Source: UBA6059 sp965227155
GTDB taxonomy: Bacteria > Bacteroidota > Bacteroidia > Cytophagales > Cyclobacteriaceae
Assembly: GCA_965227155.1 (NCBI GenBank)
Contig: OZ245731.1
Location: forward strand, 2,418,001 to 2,482,000
Direction: 5' to 3'
Length of the DNA stretch: 64,000 bases
Made by a program: the position numbers and the translations under genes. The notes below the pieces were generated by a model that worked only from the letters and a program-made list of their open reading frames with translations, was not told where the DNA came from and did not search any database. Positions 8,943 through 17,221 of this stretch are shown here, in pieces (the first letter of the stretch is position 1; each line of letters begins with the position of its first letter).

Positions 8943-9731
8943 TTAATATAGCGCCATATCAAAGCGCCTTCTGTATTTTTTAGTGAGTTCATGGTCAGGG
9001 CCGAGGAGATTGAAAATAGCGATAGTCACTTTTCTGGCCAGCTCGTCCATATGGCTTTTGTTGAGCATAACAGCCTCAATTAATAATGGCAATGCCACTT
9101 CCTGATCACCTCCTTTCAAGGCTTTTTGTGCTGTTTGTAGCTTATCATCAATTGGCAGCGCTGGGTTGATATCTGTATTCAAAAAGCCGGCGATAGTTTT
9201 AATGGCTTCTGCAGTTGGGAATTGCTCGTGCGTAATACCGACAGGCTTAACCAATTCGATAGCTGCATCAGGGTTCTCCCAAAGGATGTTTTCGGCCAAA
9301 GCCAATTTAGCTTTAAGGTAATCCGGGTTTTGTACCACCAATTGTTGCAACTTGTCAATGGCTGACTTTTTATCTGTAGCAGCGTTCAGAATCTTCTGCA
9401 ATGCCTCATCCCTTTCATCGGGAATGTTCTTAGTAAGCCATTTTTCGATTTGATTTTTTGGCAATGCTCCGGTGAAACGGTCTATTTCTTTGCCATTTAC
9501 AAAAAGCCTTACATCCGGTATACCACGAATGCCATATTGCTGGCTGATTTCCTGGTTTTCGTCTACGTTTACTTTGAGAAGTTTCCATCCGGTCTGCTCT
9601 TTTTCAAGCGCTTCCAATACAGGCCCAAGGTATTGGCAAGGGCCACACCATGGTGCCCAAAAGTCTACGACTATCGGCTGTTCATTACTAGCCTCAATCA
9701 CTTCTTTCTGAAAGTCAATTTGGCTCATCAT
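8943..9731 (-). CDS. Thioredoxin with TPR-like C-terminal domain (CnoX/YbbN-like)
   Basis: This 262-residue protein has a thioredoxin fold at about 1-108 with the redox motif WAPWCGPCQ (C29 and C32), then a helical repeat region typical of YbbN/CnoX proteins, with a last segment HELTKKYRRRF. CnoX proteins link thioredoxin-like redox action to holdase function and hand clients to chaperones. Unlike the E. coli form, this one keeps both cysteines, so it should be an active oxidoreductase. No signal peptide is present, so it is cytoplasmic. A second ATG follows immediately and either may be used. It is divergent from the PstS-like signalling operon, with about 150 bases between. Confidence 0.85.
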   Translation of the reverse strand: MMSQIDFQKEVIEASNEQPIVVDFWAPWCGPCQYLGPVLEALEKEQTGWKLLKVNVDENQEISQQYGIRGIPDVRLFVNGKEIDRFTGALPKNQIEKWLTKNIPDERDEALQKILNAATDKKSAIDKLQQLVVQNPDYLKAKLALAENILWENPDAAIELVKPVGITHEQFPTAEAIKTIAGFLNTDINPALPIDDKLQTAQKALKGGDQEVALPLLIEAVMLNKSHMDELARKVTIAIFNLLGPDHELTKKYRRRFDMALY

Positions 9732-9777
9732 ATTTCATTTTTAATGAATCGAATTGCTGAATTGTTAAGCAAAATTA

Positions 9778-9831
9778 ACGCAAAGCGTCATTTTCGGATG
9801 ATATCATAAAGTAATCTTTACGCTCGCGTAA
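9778..9831. promoter_or_regulatory. Two related ACGC/GCGT inverted repeats in a divergent promoter region
   Basis: Two short inverted repeats share the same half-site: ACGC-aaa-GCGT at 9778-9788 and TTACGC-tc-GCGTAA at 9818-9831. Both lie between the divergent thioredoxin and PstS-like genes, where operators would be expected. No regulator is identified. Confidence 0.3.
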
Positions 9832-9883
9832 TTTCAAATTCTACTTTAAACCTTCTCTTTGTAGCTGTAATAAACCCTGTGCT

Positions 9884-10798
9884 ATGGATACTTCTTTGAC
9901 CAAATCTCTTTGTTGGATTATACTGTCCTTTTTTGTGATTTCCTGTGGTGGTGACAAAAAAGCCAAAGTAGATGAAAATGCCATTCCGCTACAAATAGAT
10001 GGTTCCAGTACTGTCTATCCGCTTACTGCAGCTGTAGCTTCTCAATATCAAAAACAATACGGCAATCTAAACATCACCGTTTCGGTATCGGGAACCGGAG
10101 GCGGGTTTGAGAAGTTTGCCAATGGTGAGATTGCTATTAATAACGCCAGTAGAAAAATTACCGATCAGGAAATAGCAGCTTGTGAAGCCAATAATATCGC
10201 ATTTAAGGAATTTCAGGTAGCTATCGATGGTATAGCAGTTGTTGTAAATACCGAAAATAGTTGGGTAGACTATTTGACTGTAGAAGAGCTTCGCTCAATA
10301 TGGAAAAGTAATGGTGCTACTCTTTGGTCTGATGTACGCGCGGGTTGGCCTTCAGAGGAGATCGTGTTGTATGCGCCCGGAGAGGCATCAGGAACACACG
10401 ATTATTTTGGAGAGGTAATTTTAGGTGACTCCACCTTCAGAGAGGATTATAAAATGAGTGAAAATGATAACCTGCTTGTGAGTGGGATATCAAACACTAC
10501 AAATGCACTCGGCTTTTTTGGGCTGGCATATTTTGAAAGGAACCAGGATAAGCTCAAACTCGTGCCTATCGATAATGGCTCAGGGCCCATCACACCTACA
10601 TTAGAGACCATCAGCGCCGGTACTTATGCACCTCTATCACGACCGATGTTCATCTATGTGTCGGAGCAATTTATAAAGCAGGAAGCAGGCAAGGCATTCA
10701 TCAACTTCTACCTGGAAAATGCAGGCGACCTGGCAGATGATGTGGGTTATGTAGCGCTACCCCAGGCACAATACAACGCGATGCGCAGCTCACTTTAA
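9884..10798 (+). CDS. PstS-like phosphate-binding lipoprotein
   Basis: This is a 304-residue periplasmic-binding lipoprotein. The N-terminal signal ends in the lipobox VISC followed by GGD, so it should be acylated on Cys and held at a membrane. The family signature IDGSSTVYPLT and the conserved SGTGGGF and PGEASGTHDYF segments match PstS phosphate-binding proteins, where these loops contact phosphate. No pstC, pstA, pstB or phoU lies nearby. Instead it is the first gene of an operon with a CheA-like protein, CheY, CheX and a SpoIIE phosphatase. This suggests a sensory rather than a transport role; that is inference. The gap to the next gene is only 17 bases. Confidence 0.88.
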   Translation: MDTSLTKSLCWIILSFFVISCGGDKKAKVDENAIPLQIDGSSTVYPLTAAVASQYQKQYGNLNITVSVSGTGGGFEKFANGEIAINNASRKITDQEIAACEANNIAFKEFQVAIDGIAVVVNTENSWVDYLTVEELRSIWKSNGATLWSDVRAGWPSEEIVLYAPGEASGTHDYFGEVILGDSTFREDYKMSENDNLLVSGISNTTNALGFFGLAYFERNQDKLKLVPIDNGSGPITPTLETISAGTYAPLSRPMFIYVSEQFIKQEAGKAFINFYLENAGDLADDVGYVALPQAQYNAMRSSL

Positions 10799-10815
10799 AA
10801 TAGGATTTACCAGTC

Positions 10816-12960
10816 ATGAGAAACCTCACATTAATCTACATACTGGCGCTTACTATCATTGCTCTGGTTATTGGCTTTAGCCAATACCTTGTTCAGCAAT
10901 CTATATCCACCAGTATTTACGATGCGCATACCATTAACCTTTCGGGTCGTCAGAGTATGTTGGCCCAAAAGATCACCAAGGCAGCGCTTGCTATGGAAAC
11001 GGCGCAATCCGCATCAGAATTTAATGCCAGCAAAGCTGAGCTTGTAGAAGCAAGTCAGCTGTGGGAGACATCCCACAACGCGCTTCAATATGGAAATGAC
11101 CAGCTTGGTTTGGATAATGTAAACAACTCGGAAACCATTTTCCTGCTGTTTCTCGATTTGGAGCAATACTATACAGCTATGCAAGGTGCCATCAATAACA
11201 TTGAGCAATTGGCTTTCGGTAAGCAGGAAACCCGGGACAAGCTATTGGCGGCAGTTGATAAATTGCTTGCCAATGAGGCCGATTATCAGCTGATAATGGA
11301 CAAGATCACCCTCAATTATGATGAGGAATCAACCGCACGATTAATAGAATTATCCAATACGGAATACGCCCTGCTTGCCGTGGCGTTAATACTTTTACTA
11401 CTAGAGGCTATTTTAATTTTCAGACCTGCAATTAATCAAATCAATCAATATACTTCTGAATTGATTGACAAAGAGAAGTCACTGGAGCTGGCACTGGAAG
11501 AGCAGAAAAAGGAAAAGGCAAAGGTAGAATTCCTAAACCGGCAAGCGGAATCTGTATTTGATAATGTAGGGCAGGGGTTGTTTCTGTTGGATGAGAATCA
11601 CACCATTAGTGAACTATACTCAAAGGCTCTCGAGGATATTTTTGAGGAGAAGGAATTGGCCGGTACACATTTTGTACAATTGATGCGACCAAGGCTGGTA
11701 AAGCGAGATCAGGAAGCACTGGAAATGTTTATGAAGCACCTGTTTAATGCTGAGATTGAGGAGGAAGTACTCCAGCAGCTCAACCCAGTAGATCAGGTTG
11801 AAATTTATTCCAACGAGCCCGGCAATGCCAATATAGACTCCAGATTTATCAGAACATCCTTTTCCAGGATTCTGGATGGAGATCAGATTATAGCCATTCT
11901 GGTTACCGTTACAGATGAAACAGAAACTATTTTGATGCAGCAAAGAATAGCTGAGTCAGAAGAGAAAAACAGACGGGAATCACAGCAGTTGCTAAGTATC
12001 CTAAGAGTTGATCCTATCGTATTGAGGGACTTCCTGGATACGGCTAAAAGAGATTTGCGTTCGATCTCCGATCGCTATGAGCAGGATAAAAGCCAGGATT
12101 TTAAATCACTGATCAGCTACACTTTCAATACCATCCATAACCTGAAAGGTAATGCCTCACTCATTGACCTGGAATTGGTAGCAGAGCGTCTACACGAGAT
12201 TGAAAATATCATCACCGAATTAAGGGACAAGGCTAATCTGCAGGGAAGGGATTTCTTGAAAATTCTTTATGAGATCAATGACCTTACACTAATCGTGATG
12301 AACATGCAGCGTATGTTGCTGCGCATAGCTGAAGTCAATACCAAAATGGCTGATGGTGAAGCCAGGCCTGAATCCAATGAAGGGCTGGTCAGTATGCTAC
12401 AAAAAGGGCTGCAGAAGTTAAATCAGGAGTTGGGCAAAGACTCAGAACTGATTTTTGAAGATAACGGGCTGGTTCTGCCTGAGCGGTATAAGCTCGCTAT
12501 AAAAGATACCGCTATTCAATTGTTCAGGAATTCATTGGTGCATGGCATAGAATCATCTGCTGAAAGGATGGCTCAGGGCAAATCTGCAAAAGCCACCTTG
12601 AAATTGGTGATCACACAACTCAAGGATAAATCACTGAAGCTGAGCTATGAAGATGATGGTAAAGGCGTAGACCTCACTAGGCTTGTTCAAAAAGCCATTC
12701 AACTCAAGTTGATTTCAGAGGAAGAAATTGCCCGGATGAGCGACGAGCAAAAAATGGCTCTCCTATTCCAGGAAGGCCTCAGCATAGCGGATACAGTAGA
12801 TCAATATGCCGGAAGAGGCCATGGCATGCCATTGATTAAATCCATTATTGAAAAACATGCGGGGACAATAAAATTAGAGCAGCAGCAAGGGAAAGGGTTT
12901 CAGTTGGAGATTGTATTACCGGCCGAGAATGAGCCTGTACTTAATGAGCTTATTGCTTAA
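10816..12960 (+). CDS. Transmembrane PAS-HPt-CheA-like histidine kinase with PilJ-type sensor
   Basis: The 714-residue product has membrane helices at about 7-26 and 182-202. They enclose a four-helix-type periplasmic domain like the type IV pilus methyl-accepting (PilJ/NIT-like) N-terminal region (INLSGRQSMLAQKI). A coiled coil (about 205-245) leads to a PAS-like domain (about 245-375). An HPt domain follows with the canonical HxxKG motif at H441 (HNLKGNAS). The C-terminal HATPase is of CheA type: N box LFRNSLVHG (N572), DDGKG (613-617), GRGHGM (666-671). It has no CheW-like domain, so it is not a standard chemotaxis CheA. Phosphate likely goes from ATP to H441 and on to the CheY encoded next. 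Confidence 0.88.
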   Translation: MRNLTLIYILALTIIALVIGFSQYLVQQSISTSIYDAHTINLSGRQSMLAQKITKAALAMETAQSASEFNASKAELVEASQLWETSHNALQYGNDQLGLDNVNNSETIFLLFLDLEQYYTAMQGAINNIEQLAFGKQETRDKLLAAVDKLLANEADYQLIMDKITLNYDEESTARLIELSNTEYALLAVALILLLLEAILIFRPAINQINQYTSELIDKEKSLELALEEQKKEKAKVEFLNRQAESVFDNVGQGLFLLDENHTISELYSKALEDIFEEKELAGTHFVQLMRPRLVKRDQEALEMFMKHLFNAEIEEEVLQQLNPVDQVEIYSNEPGNANIDSRFIRTSFSRILDGDQIIAILVTVTDETETILMQQRIAESEEKNRRESQQLLSILRVDPIVLRDFLDTAKRDLRSISDRYEQDKSQDFKSLISYTFNTIHNLKGNASLIDLELVAERLHEIENIITELRDKANLQGRDFLKILYEINDLTLIVMNMQRMLLRIAEVNTKMADGEARPESNEGLVSMLQKGLQKLNQELGKDSELIFEDNGLVLPERYKLAIKDTAIQLFRNSLVHGIESSAERMAQGKSAKATLKLVITQLKDKSLKLSYEDDGKGVDLTRLVQKAIQLKLISEEEIARMSDEQKMALLFQEGLSIADTVDQYAGRGHGMPLIKSIIEKHAGTIKLEQQQGKGFQLEIVLPAENEPVLNELIA

Positions 12961-13010
12961 CAAGTATTCCTGTTCCAAATCTGTGTATAAACCAAAATAA
13001 ACCTTAACCA

Positions 13011-13373
13011 ATGAAATTATTGATTGTGGATGATTCTTCGATAATGAGAAGAACGATCGAAAATCACCTCCAGGATTATGATATCAACATTGTAGGCAGT
13101 GCCGGAAGTGGAGATGAAGCCCTAAAGCTTATCAAAGCAAATGCACCGGATGTGGTTACGCTTGATATAACTATGCCAGGCATGGATGGACTTACCTGCC
13201 TGGAACGCATCATGGAAATTGCGCCCGATACCAAAGTAATGATCATCACTGCTCTTTCTGATAAACTAACAGGTCTGCTGGCACTAGATAAAGGAGCAAG
13301 GGGCTATCTGTACAAACCAGTGAGACCAGAAGATTTGAAAAAAGCATTCGATAAACTTTTAAAAAGAAATTAA
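13011..13373 (+). CDS. CheY-like single-domain response regulator
   Basis: This is a 120-residue stand-alone receiver. The acidic pair is D7-D8, the phospho-acceptor D52 (VTLDITMPGMDG), the switch residue T80 and the conserved lysine K102 (YLYKPV). There is no output domain. It lies 50 bases after the CheA-like gene and four bases before the CheX gene, so it is the expected phosphate acceptor of the former and substrate of the latter. In the same operon the SpoIIE phosphatase is a plausible downstream partner, which is inference. Confidence 0.93.
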   Translation: MKLLIVDDSSIMRRTIENHLQDYDINIVGSAGSGDEALKLIKANAPDVVTLDITMPGMDGLTCLERIMEIAPDTKVMIITALSDKLTGLLALDKGARGYLYKPVRPEDLKKAFDKLLKRN

Positions 13374-13377
13374 AAAA

Positions 13378-13851
13378 ATGGCAACTCGCACTACCAAAGA
13401 GGATTTTGAAAATACCTGCGCCGTATTCATAGATTCGGTCAACCATTATTTTACGCACCTGACCAATAATCCATCCGACACGGGAGTTCCTTATCTCAAA
13501 GATCAAAGTGAGCTTTTGTTGAAGGATTTTACCGGGATGATCGGCATTTCGGGAAGCCGAAAAGGGTTTATTTACATCAGTGGCAACGAGGGTTTATACA
13601 AAGATCTCATCAAGAGATTTATTGGGCTGGAAGACCCCACCAAAGAGGATATGCTCGACATGGCAGGTGAATTGTCTAATGTGGTGGCGGGAAATCTTCG
13701 GGAAACTTATGGTAGTGATTTTATGATTTCTGTGCCTATTGTATTTGAGGGAAGCCCCAAAAAACTAAAGTTTCCTAATGAGGTATCCCCTTATGTCATC
13801 CCAATCACCTGGAATGCCCATGAAGCAAATGTGGTGGTAGGAATCGAATAA
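13378..13851 (+). CDS. CheX-like CheY phosphatase
   Basis: The 157-residue product belongs to the CheX family. The signature GELSNVVAGN is at 97-106, with the E-x2-N pair (E98 and N101) that positions water for dephosphorylating CheY-P in CheX and CheC proteins. The central beta region (GMIGISGSRKGFIYIS) and the late VPIVFEG strand fit the fold. It lies between the CheY gene (four-base gap) and the SpoIIE gene (four-base gap). Its presence implies the local CheY-P signal is actively erased. Some CheX-like domains instead act as scaffolds, so phosphatase activity is likely but not proven. Confidence 0.85.
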   Translation: MATRTTKEDFENTCAVFIDSVNHYFTHLTNNPSDTGVPYLKDQSELLLKDFTGMIGISGSRKGFIYISGNEGLYKDLIKRFIGLEDPTKEDMLDMAGELSNVVAGNLRETYGSDFMISVPIVFEGSPKKLKFPNEVSPYVIPITWNAHEANVVVGIE

Positions 13852-13855
13852 ATAT

Positions 13856-14656
13856 ATGTTTCCCTCATTATTGCCTTCAGAAGAAAATAAAGGGAATAGG
13901 GCAAAACTAATTGATGAATCTCTGCGGAATTATTTCTCGACTTTTCCACAGGAATCAAAAATCCGGAAATTGCTCAAAAATGCCTTTGTGATCAATATCC
14001 CCATGTTGGGTGTGGGTGGAGATGGCTATTGGTTGCATGATTCAGACGGGAAAATTTTCTTAGTAGTGTTTGATTGTATGGGCCATGGTAGGGTGGCCAG
14101 TATCATGACCCGCTTGTACGTGAATGTCATAAAACATACAGTGGTTGAAGAAGGGCTCATTGATCCTGGTAAGATTCTGGAATCCATCCATTTGAAGGTC
14201 AGAGATGAATTTGAGAACAAGGAAAATCTCATGATTGGTAGTGGTGCTGATATGATTGTGCTGAGATTTGATCGAAAGCAGGAGGAGATATTATTTGCCT
14301 CTGCAAAAATGGATTTCATCAAGGTTCAAAATGATAGCCTTGAAAGGATCAAGCCCAATAAAAAGGAATATCAGGTGGGTGAGCATTTTGACATTGAGCA
14401 TACCTATGCCACCCGGACTTTAACATGGCCAACTGATCAGCCACAGGCCTTGTATTTTTATACAGATGGCATTACTGATCTTATTGGAGGGGCAAAAGAA
14501 AAGAAATTGGGTTCAAAGAAATTTGAAACAATGATATTGGAGATACAGTCTACGCCTTTTGATCAGCAGAAACCTTTGCTACTTCAAAAGCTGAAACAAT
14601 GGCAGGGACAAAATGAGGCTTTTGATGATATGTTGTTGCTTGGGTTGTTGATTTAA
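13856..14656 (+). CDS. SpoIIE/RsbU-type PP2C serine/threonine phosphatase
   Basis: This is a 266-residue phosphatase of the SpoIIE class. Metal-binding aspartates are seen in GGDGYW (D56), VVFDCMGHG (D73), FYTDGITD (D204) and FDDMLLL (D257-D258). About 45 residues of helical leader precede the catalytic core, and there is no receiver or membrane domain. Proteins of this class usually dephosphorylate STAS-domain anti-sigma antagonists, but no STAS or anti-sigma kinase gene is nearby, so the substrate is unknown. It closes the five-gene operon and overlaps by four bases the convergent S41 peptidase gene. Confidence 0.88.
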   Translation: MFPSLLPSEENKGNRAKLIDESLRNYFSTFPQESKIRKLLKNAFVINIPMLGVGGDGYWLHDSDGKIFLVVFDCMGHGRVASIMTRLYVNVIKHTVVEEGLIDPGKILESIHLKVRDEFENKENLMIGSGADMIVLRFDRKQEEILFASAKMDFIKVQNDSLERIKPNKKEYQVGEHFDIEHTYATRTLTWPTDQPQALYFYTDGITDLIGGAKEKKLGSKKFETMILEIQSTPFDQQKPLLLQKLKQWQGQNEAFDDMLLLGLLI

Positions 14657-15654
14657 TTCCCCAAAATCAACTCCATTCCTTTTTCTATTACCCTATCCTG
14701 GCCTGAAATTCTTTCCATATCGGTGATAATGCTCGTTACATCAGGCGGTATGCCATTTTCAAAATTGTTGCCGGCAGGGTCGAGTGTGCGCGTTATTGAA
14801 AAGCGGTATCGCCAGCCGTTGGGCAGCTGACCACCATTGGGCAGGCCCAGTCCACCACCGGTGGTATCGCCTACAACCATCATATTGGGCATAGATCGGG
14901 CACCTAAGGTAAACAGCGAGGAGGCACTGTAGGACTGCCGATCAGTAAGTACGATGATGGGTTTGGTGTAGAATGGTGCTTCAGGACTAGTATAGACCTT
15001 TATGGGTTCGGCAAAATCATTTTGCCCGGGACCATTCTTAATGGCTGTGGTATAGAGAAAAACTGGATTTTCCTGAAAATGGTCCAGTAGCCGATACACA
15101 TTGCTGATAGAGCCGCCGCCATTATTGCGAATGTCAATAATCAGTCCCTCGGTATCCTTGTACCGATTGAGTGTGAAGGCCAGGTCATAATTGCTGAAGG
15201 GGCTCGCAAAAGAGCTGTAGCGGATGTAGCCAATGGTTTTCTCATTCAAAAAGTTATGACGGAAAGGGCCCGTTATCATGTAATCATTGCCAATATAATT
15301 TTGGGTTATGTTCCTCCAATCAAAATTGATTGGCCCGAGGAGGCTAAAATCAAAGCGCGAGACATTAAATGGCGACACAAGATTTACATGACCATCGCGT
15401 AGTGCATTGAGCATGCCAGCCAAAATATTAAAAAGCGAGTCCTGGGAAATATTGCTGTCTACGAGTGGTCGGTTTTCCTCATAATATTGATCCCAGTCGA
15501 TTTTTTTCAAATCGAAAAATGAATACCGATCCCGGCAGGCTTCCCAGAGGTGGTCAAAATTGCTGATAGGATCATTCGCTTTTTGCTCCTCGAAGAGTAT
15601 TTCCTCGCAGCTTAGCAACCATACAGTCAATAGTATAAACTTAATACCTCTCAT
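14653..15654 (-). CDS. S41-family (tail-specific) peptidase, lipoprotein
   Basis: The 333-residue product has a short lipoprotein signal ending LLSC (Cys16). The S41 catalytic fold follows: an N-terminal helical part with LRDGHVNLV, the oxyanion-region motif IDIRNNGGGS, and the nucleophile segment TDRQSYSASSLF, with a later VVGDTTGGGLG loop. No PDZ domain is visible, as in the shorter S41 proteins of Bacteroidota. It probably cleaves peptides or protein tails in the cell envelope. It begins inside the last codons of an upstream beta-barrel gene (14-base overlap), so the two are co-translated and may work together. Confidence 0.82.
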   Translation of the reverse strand: MRGIKFILLTVWLLSCEEILFEEQKANDPISNFDHLWEACRDRYSFFDLKKIDWDQYYEENRPLVDSNISQDSLFNILAGMLNALRDGHVNLVSPFNVSRFDFSLLGPINFDWRNITQNYIGNDYMITGPFRHNFLNEKTIGYIRYSSFASPFSNYDLAFTLNRYKDTEGLIIDIRNNGGGSISNVYRLLDHFQENPVFLYTTAIKNGPGQNDFAEPIKVYTSPEAPFYTKPIIVLTDRQSYSASSLFTLGARSMPNMMVVGDTTGGGLGLPNGGQLPNGWRYRFSITRTLDPAGNNFENGIPPDVTSIITDMERISGQDRVIEKGMELILGN

Positions 15655-16567
15655 TTGAATTGATCCGGTTTAGCCTCATCAAATAACTTACAGAAAATCT
15701 ATGCCTGGCCATAGACAGCTCAAATACATCGCTGGTTTGCAAGGCTAGCCATTGGTAATTAAGGCGAAAAGCATTGCCATTGTACAGATAGTAGGTAAAA
15801 TCCAAGTTGGTATTGATTTGGTAACCACCCCATTGAAAGGTGTAGGTATCGATTGTGATCGTTTCAGGATCTACCACATTGGTTAGGTAGGCATACTCCG
15901 GTCGGGTGGAGAGGGTAGCCACCGGCAGATCCAGCGTGAATGCGAGTTGGTATTTTCTTGGATTGAGTTTCCACCGGAAAAGCCAGAGGTCAATGGTTTT
16001 GGCTTTCATCCGCCCAAAGGGGAAGTAAAGTCCTGCTGACAGGCCGATTGTATTGATGTTGTCGAGTCCAAAACCGGCATTAAAAAAAGCATCATTAGAT
16101 CTGAAAAACATCACAGAATTGACACTGGCACCCAATCCCAGTTGTACCTTACGATCGGCAAATTTTCTCAACATCCATTGGTGCGACCATTGCAAATGAA
16201 ACATCGGGCCTGACCATAAAAACGCCTCAGGTATGCCATTATCACTCAATCGGGCAAATCCCGCTTCCATAGCAAACCGAAACTTTTTGAGCGAATCGAG
16301 CTCTTCAAAACCCAAATTGAGGCCGATGTTATTCCCATCAAAAAACCTCGGTGAAGTACCTGTATCACGAAGCTTGTTGTAGCCAAGTGTATATCCGGTG
16401 ACCAGGTATTTTGGCCGGGCTTTATCTACTAGTTGCCGCTGCAGGCGGAGCGAGTCCTGACCGGCTTGGGCTTGTGCACCAGCTGAAAAAAATCCTAGGC
16501 AGACCACAAGAAAACCGATGAGGTAGCCTGTTTTTGCAGGAATAAACAAGGTATGAGAAAACTTCAA
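15641..16567 (-). CDS. Predicted outer-membrane beta-barrel protein
   Basis: The 308-residue product has a signal peptide (about 1-35, ending AGAQAQA) and then repeated amphipathic strands with aromatic ends (YLVTGYTLGYNKL, FRFAMEAGFARLS, AFRLNYQWLALQ, HRFSVSYLMRLN). I recognise no named family; the pattern fits a mid-sized outer-membrane barrel of about 10-14 strands. It shares 14 bases with the S41 peptidase that follows, indicating a two-gene operon. It is divergent from the GNAT gene with only 50 bases between. Confidence 0.72.
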   Translation of the reverse strand: MKFSHTLFIPAKTGYLIGFLVVCLGFFSAGAQAQAGQDSLRLQRQLVDKARPKYLVTGYTLGYNKLRDTGTSPRFFDGNNIGLNLGFEELDSLKKFRFAMEAGFARLSDNGIPEAFLWSGPMFHLQWSHQWMLRKFADRKVQLGLGASVNSVMFFRSNDAFFNAGFGLDNINTIGLSAGLYFPFGRMKAKTIDLWLFRWKLNPRKYQLAFTLDLPVATLSTRPEYAYLTNVVDPETITIDTYTFQWGGYQINTNLDFTYYLYNGNAFRLNYQWLALQTSDVFELSMARHRFSVSYLMRLNRINSNERY

Positions 16568-16617
16568 AATCTGCTGCTAATCTATATTTTTGTTATCATT
16601 TTTTTAATCATTCTCCG

Positions 16618-17160
16618 ATGAAAACCCTCATAGGACCACAGTTATTGCTCAGGCCATTTTTGAAAACGGATTCAGTGGAATTAGCCCGTTTGGCAAACAA
16701 CAAGAAGATTGCCGATCAGGTAAGGGATATATTTCCTCATCCTTATACGGAAACAGACGCTGAGCAGTTCATCGAACTTCAATTGAGGTATGAAGGTGCT
16801 CCGATTACCTTTTGTATTACACATCATAACCTTCCGGCAGGGGTTATCGGCCTGGTGCCGCAAACCGATGTATACCGATTTAATGCCGAAATTGGCTATT
16901 GGTTGGGTGAGCCTTATTGGGGCAGGGGCTTTGCCACAGAAGCTGTAGGCTTGATTGTGCGCTATGCCTTTGAAGAATTGAATTTCAGGAGGCTTTATGC
17001 TGGTGTATTTGATTTTAATGAAGCCAGCAAAAGAGTACTACTTGCTAATGGTTTTAGGCGTGAAGCGATAGCCAGAGATAAGGTTTATAAAAATGGTCGA
17101 TATTGTGATGAATGGGTGTATGCACTTTTAGTTACTGAATTTCAGGGAGATAAAAAATAA
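16618..17160 (+). CDS. GNAT-family N-acetyltransferase (RimJ/RimL-like)
   Basis: This 180-residue acetyltransferase is of the RimJ/RimL type. The start (LLLRPFLKTDSVEL) and the conserved IGYWLGEPYWGRGFATEA stretch match the subgroup; RGFAT covers the acetyl-CoA pyrophosphate loop. The later VFDFNEASKRVLLANGF segment is the usual C-terminal core (motif B). These enzymes acetylate the alpha-amino group of ribosomal proteins or small amines; the substrate here is unknown. There is no operon partner: the following lipoprotein gene starts about 60 bases on. Confidence 0.85.
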   Translation: MKTLIGPQLLLRPFLKTDSVELARLANNKKIADQVRDIFPHPYTETDAEQFIELQLRYEGAPITFCITHHNLPAGVIGLVPQTDVYRFNAEIGYWLGEPYWGRGFATEAVGLIVRYAFEELNFRRLYAGVFDFNEASKRVLLANGFRREAIARDKVYKNGRYCDEWVYALLVTEFQGDKK

Positions 17161-17221
17161 TTACAGGGCTCATCCAGCGTTTTACAGTTCATTGATGTCT
17201 TTAAAGAAAAGGCATTGCAAT

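Noticed and set aside
9884..10798. PstS-like gene as part of a phosphate transport operon
   Set aside because: No pstC, pstA, pstB or phoU is present on either side; the gene leads a signalling operon instead.
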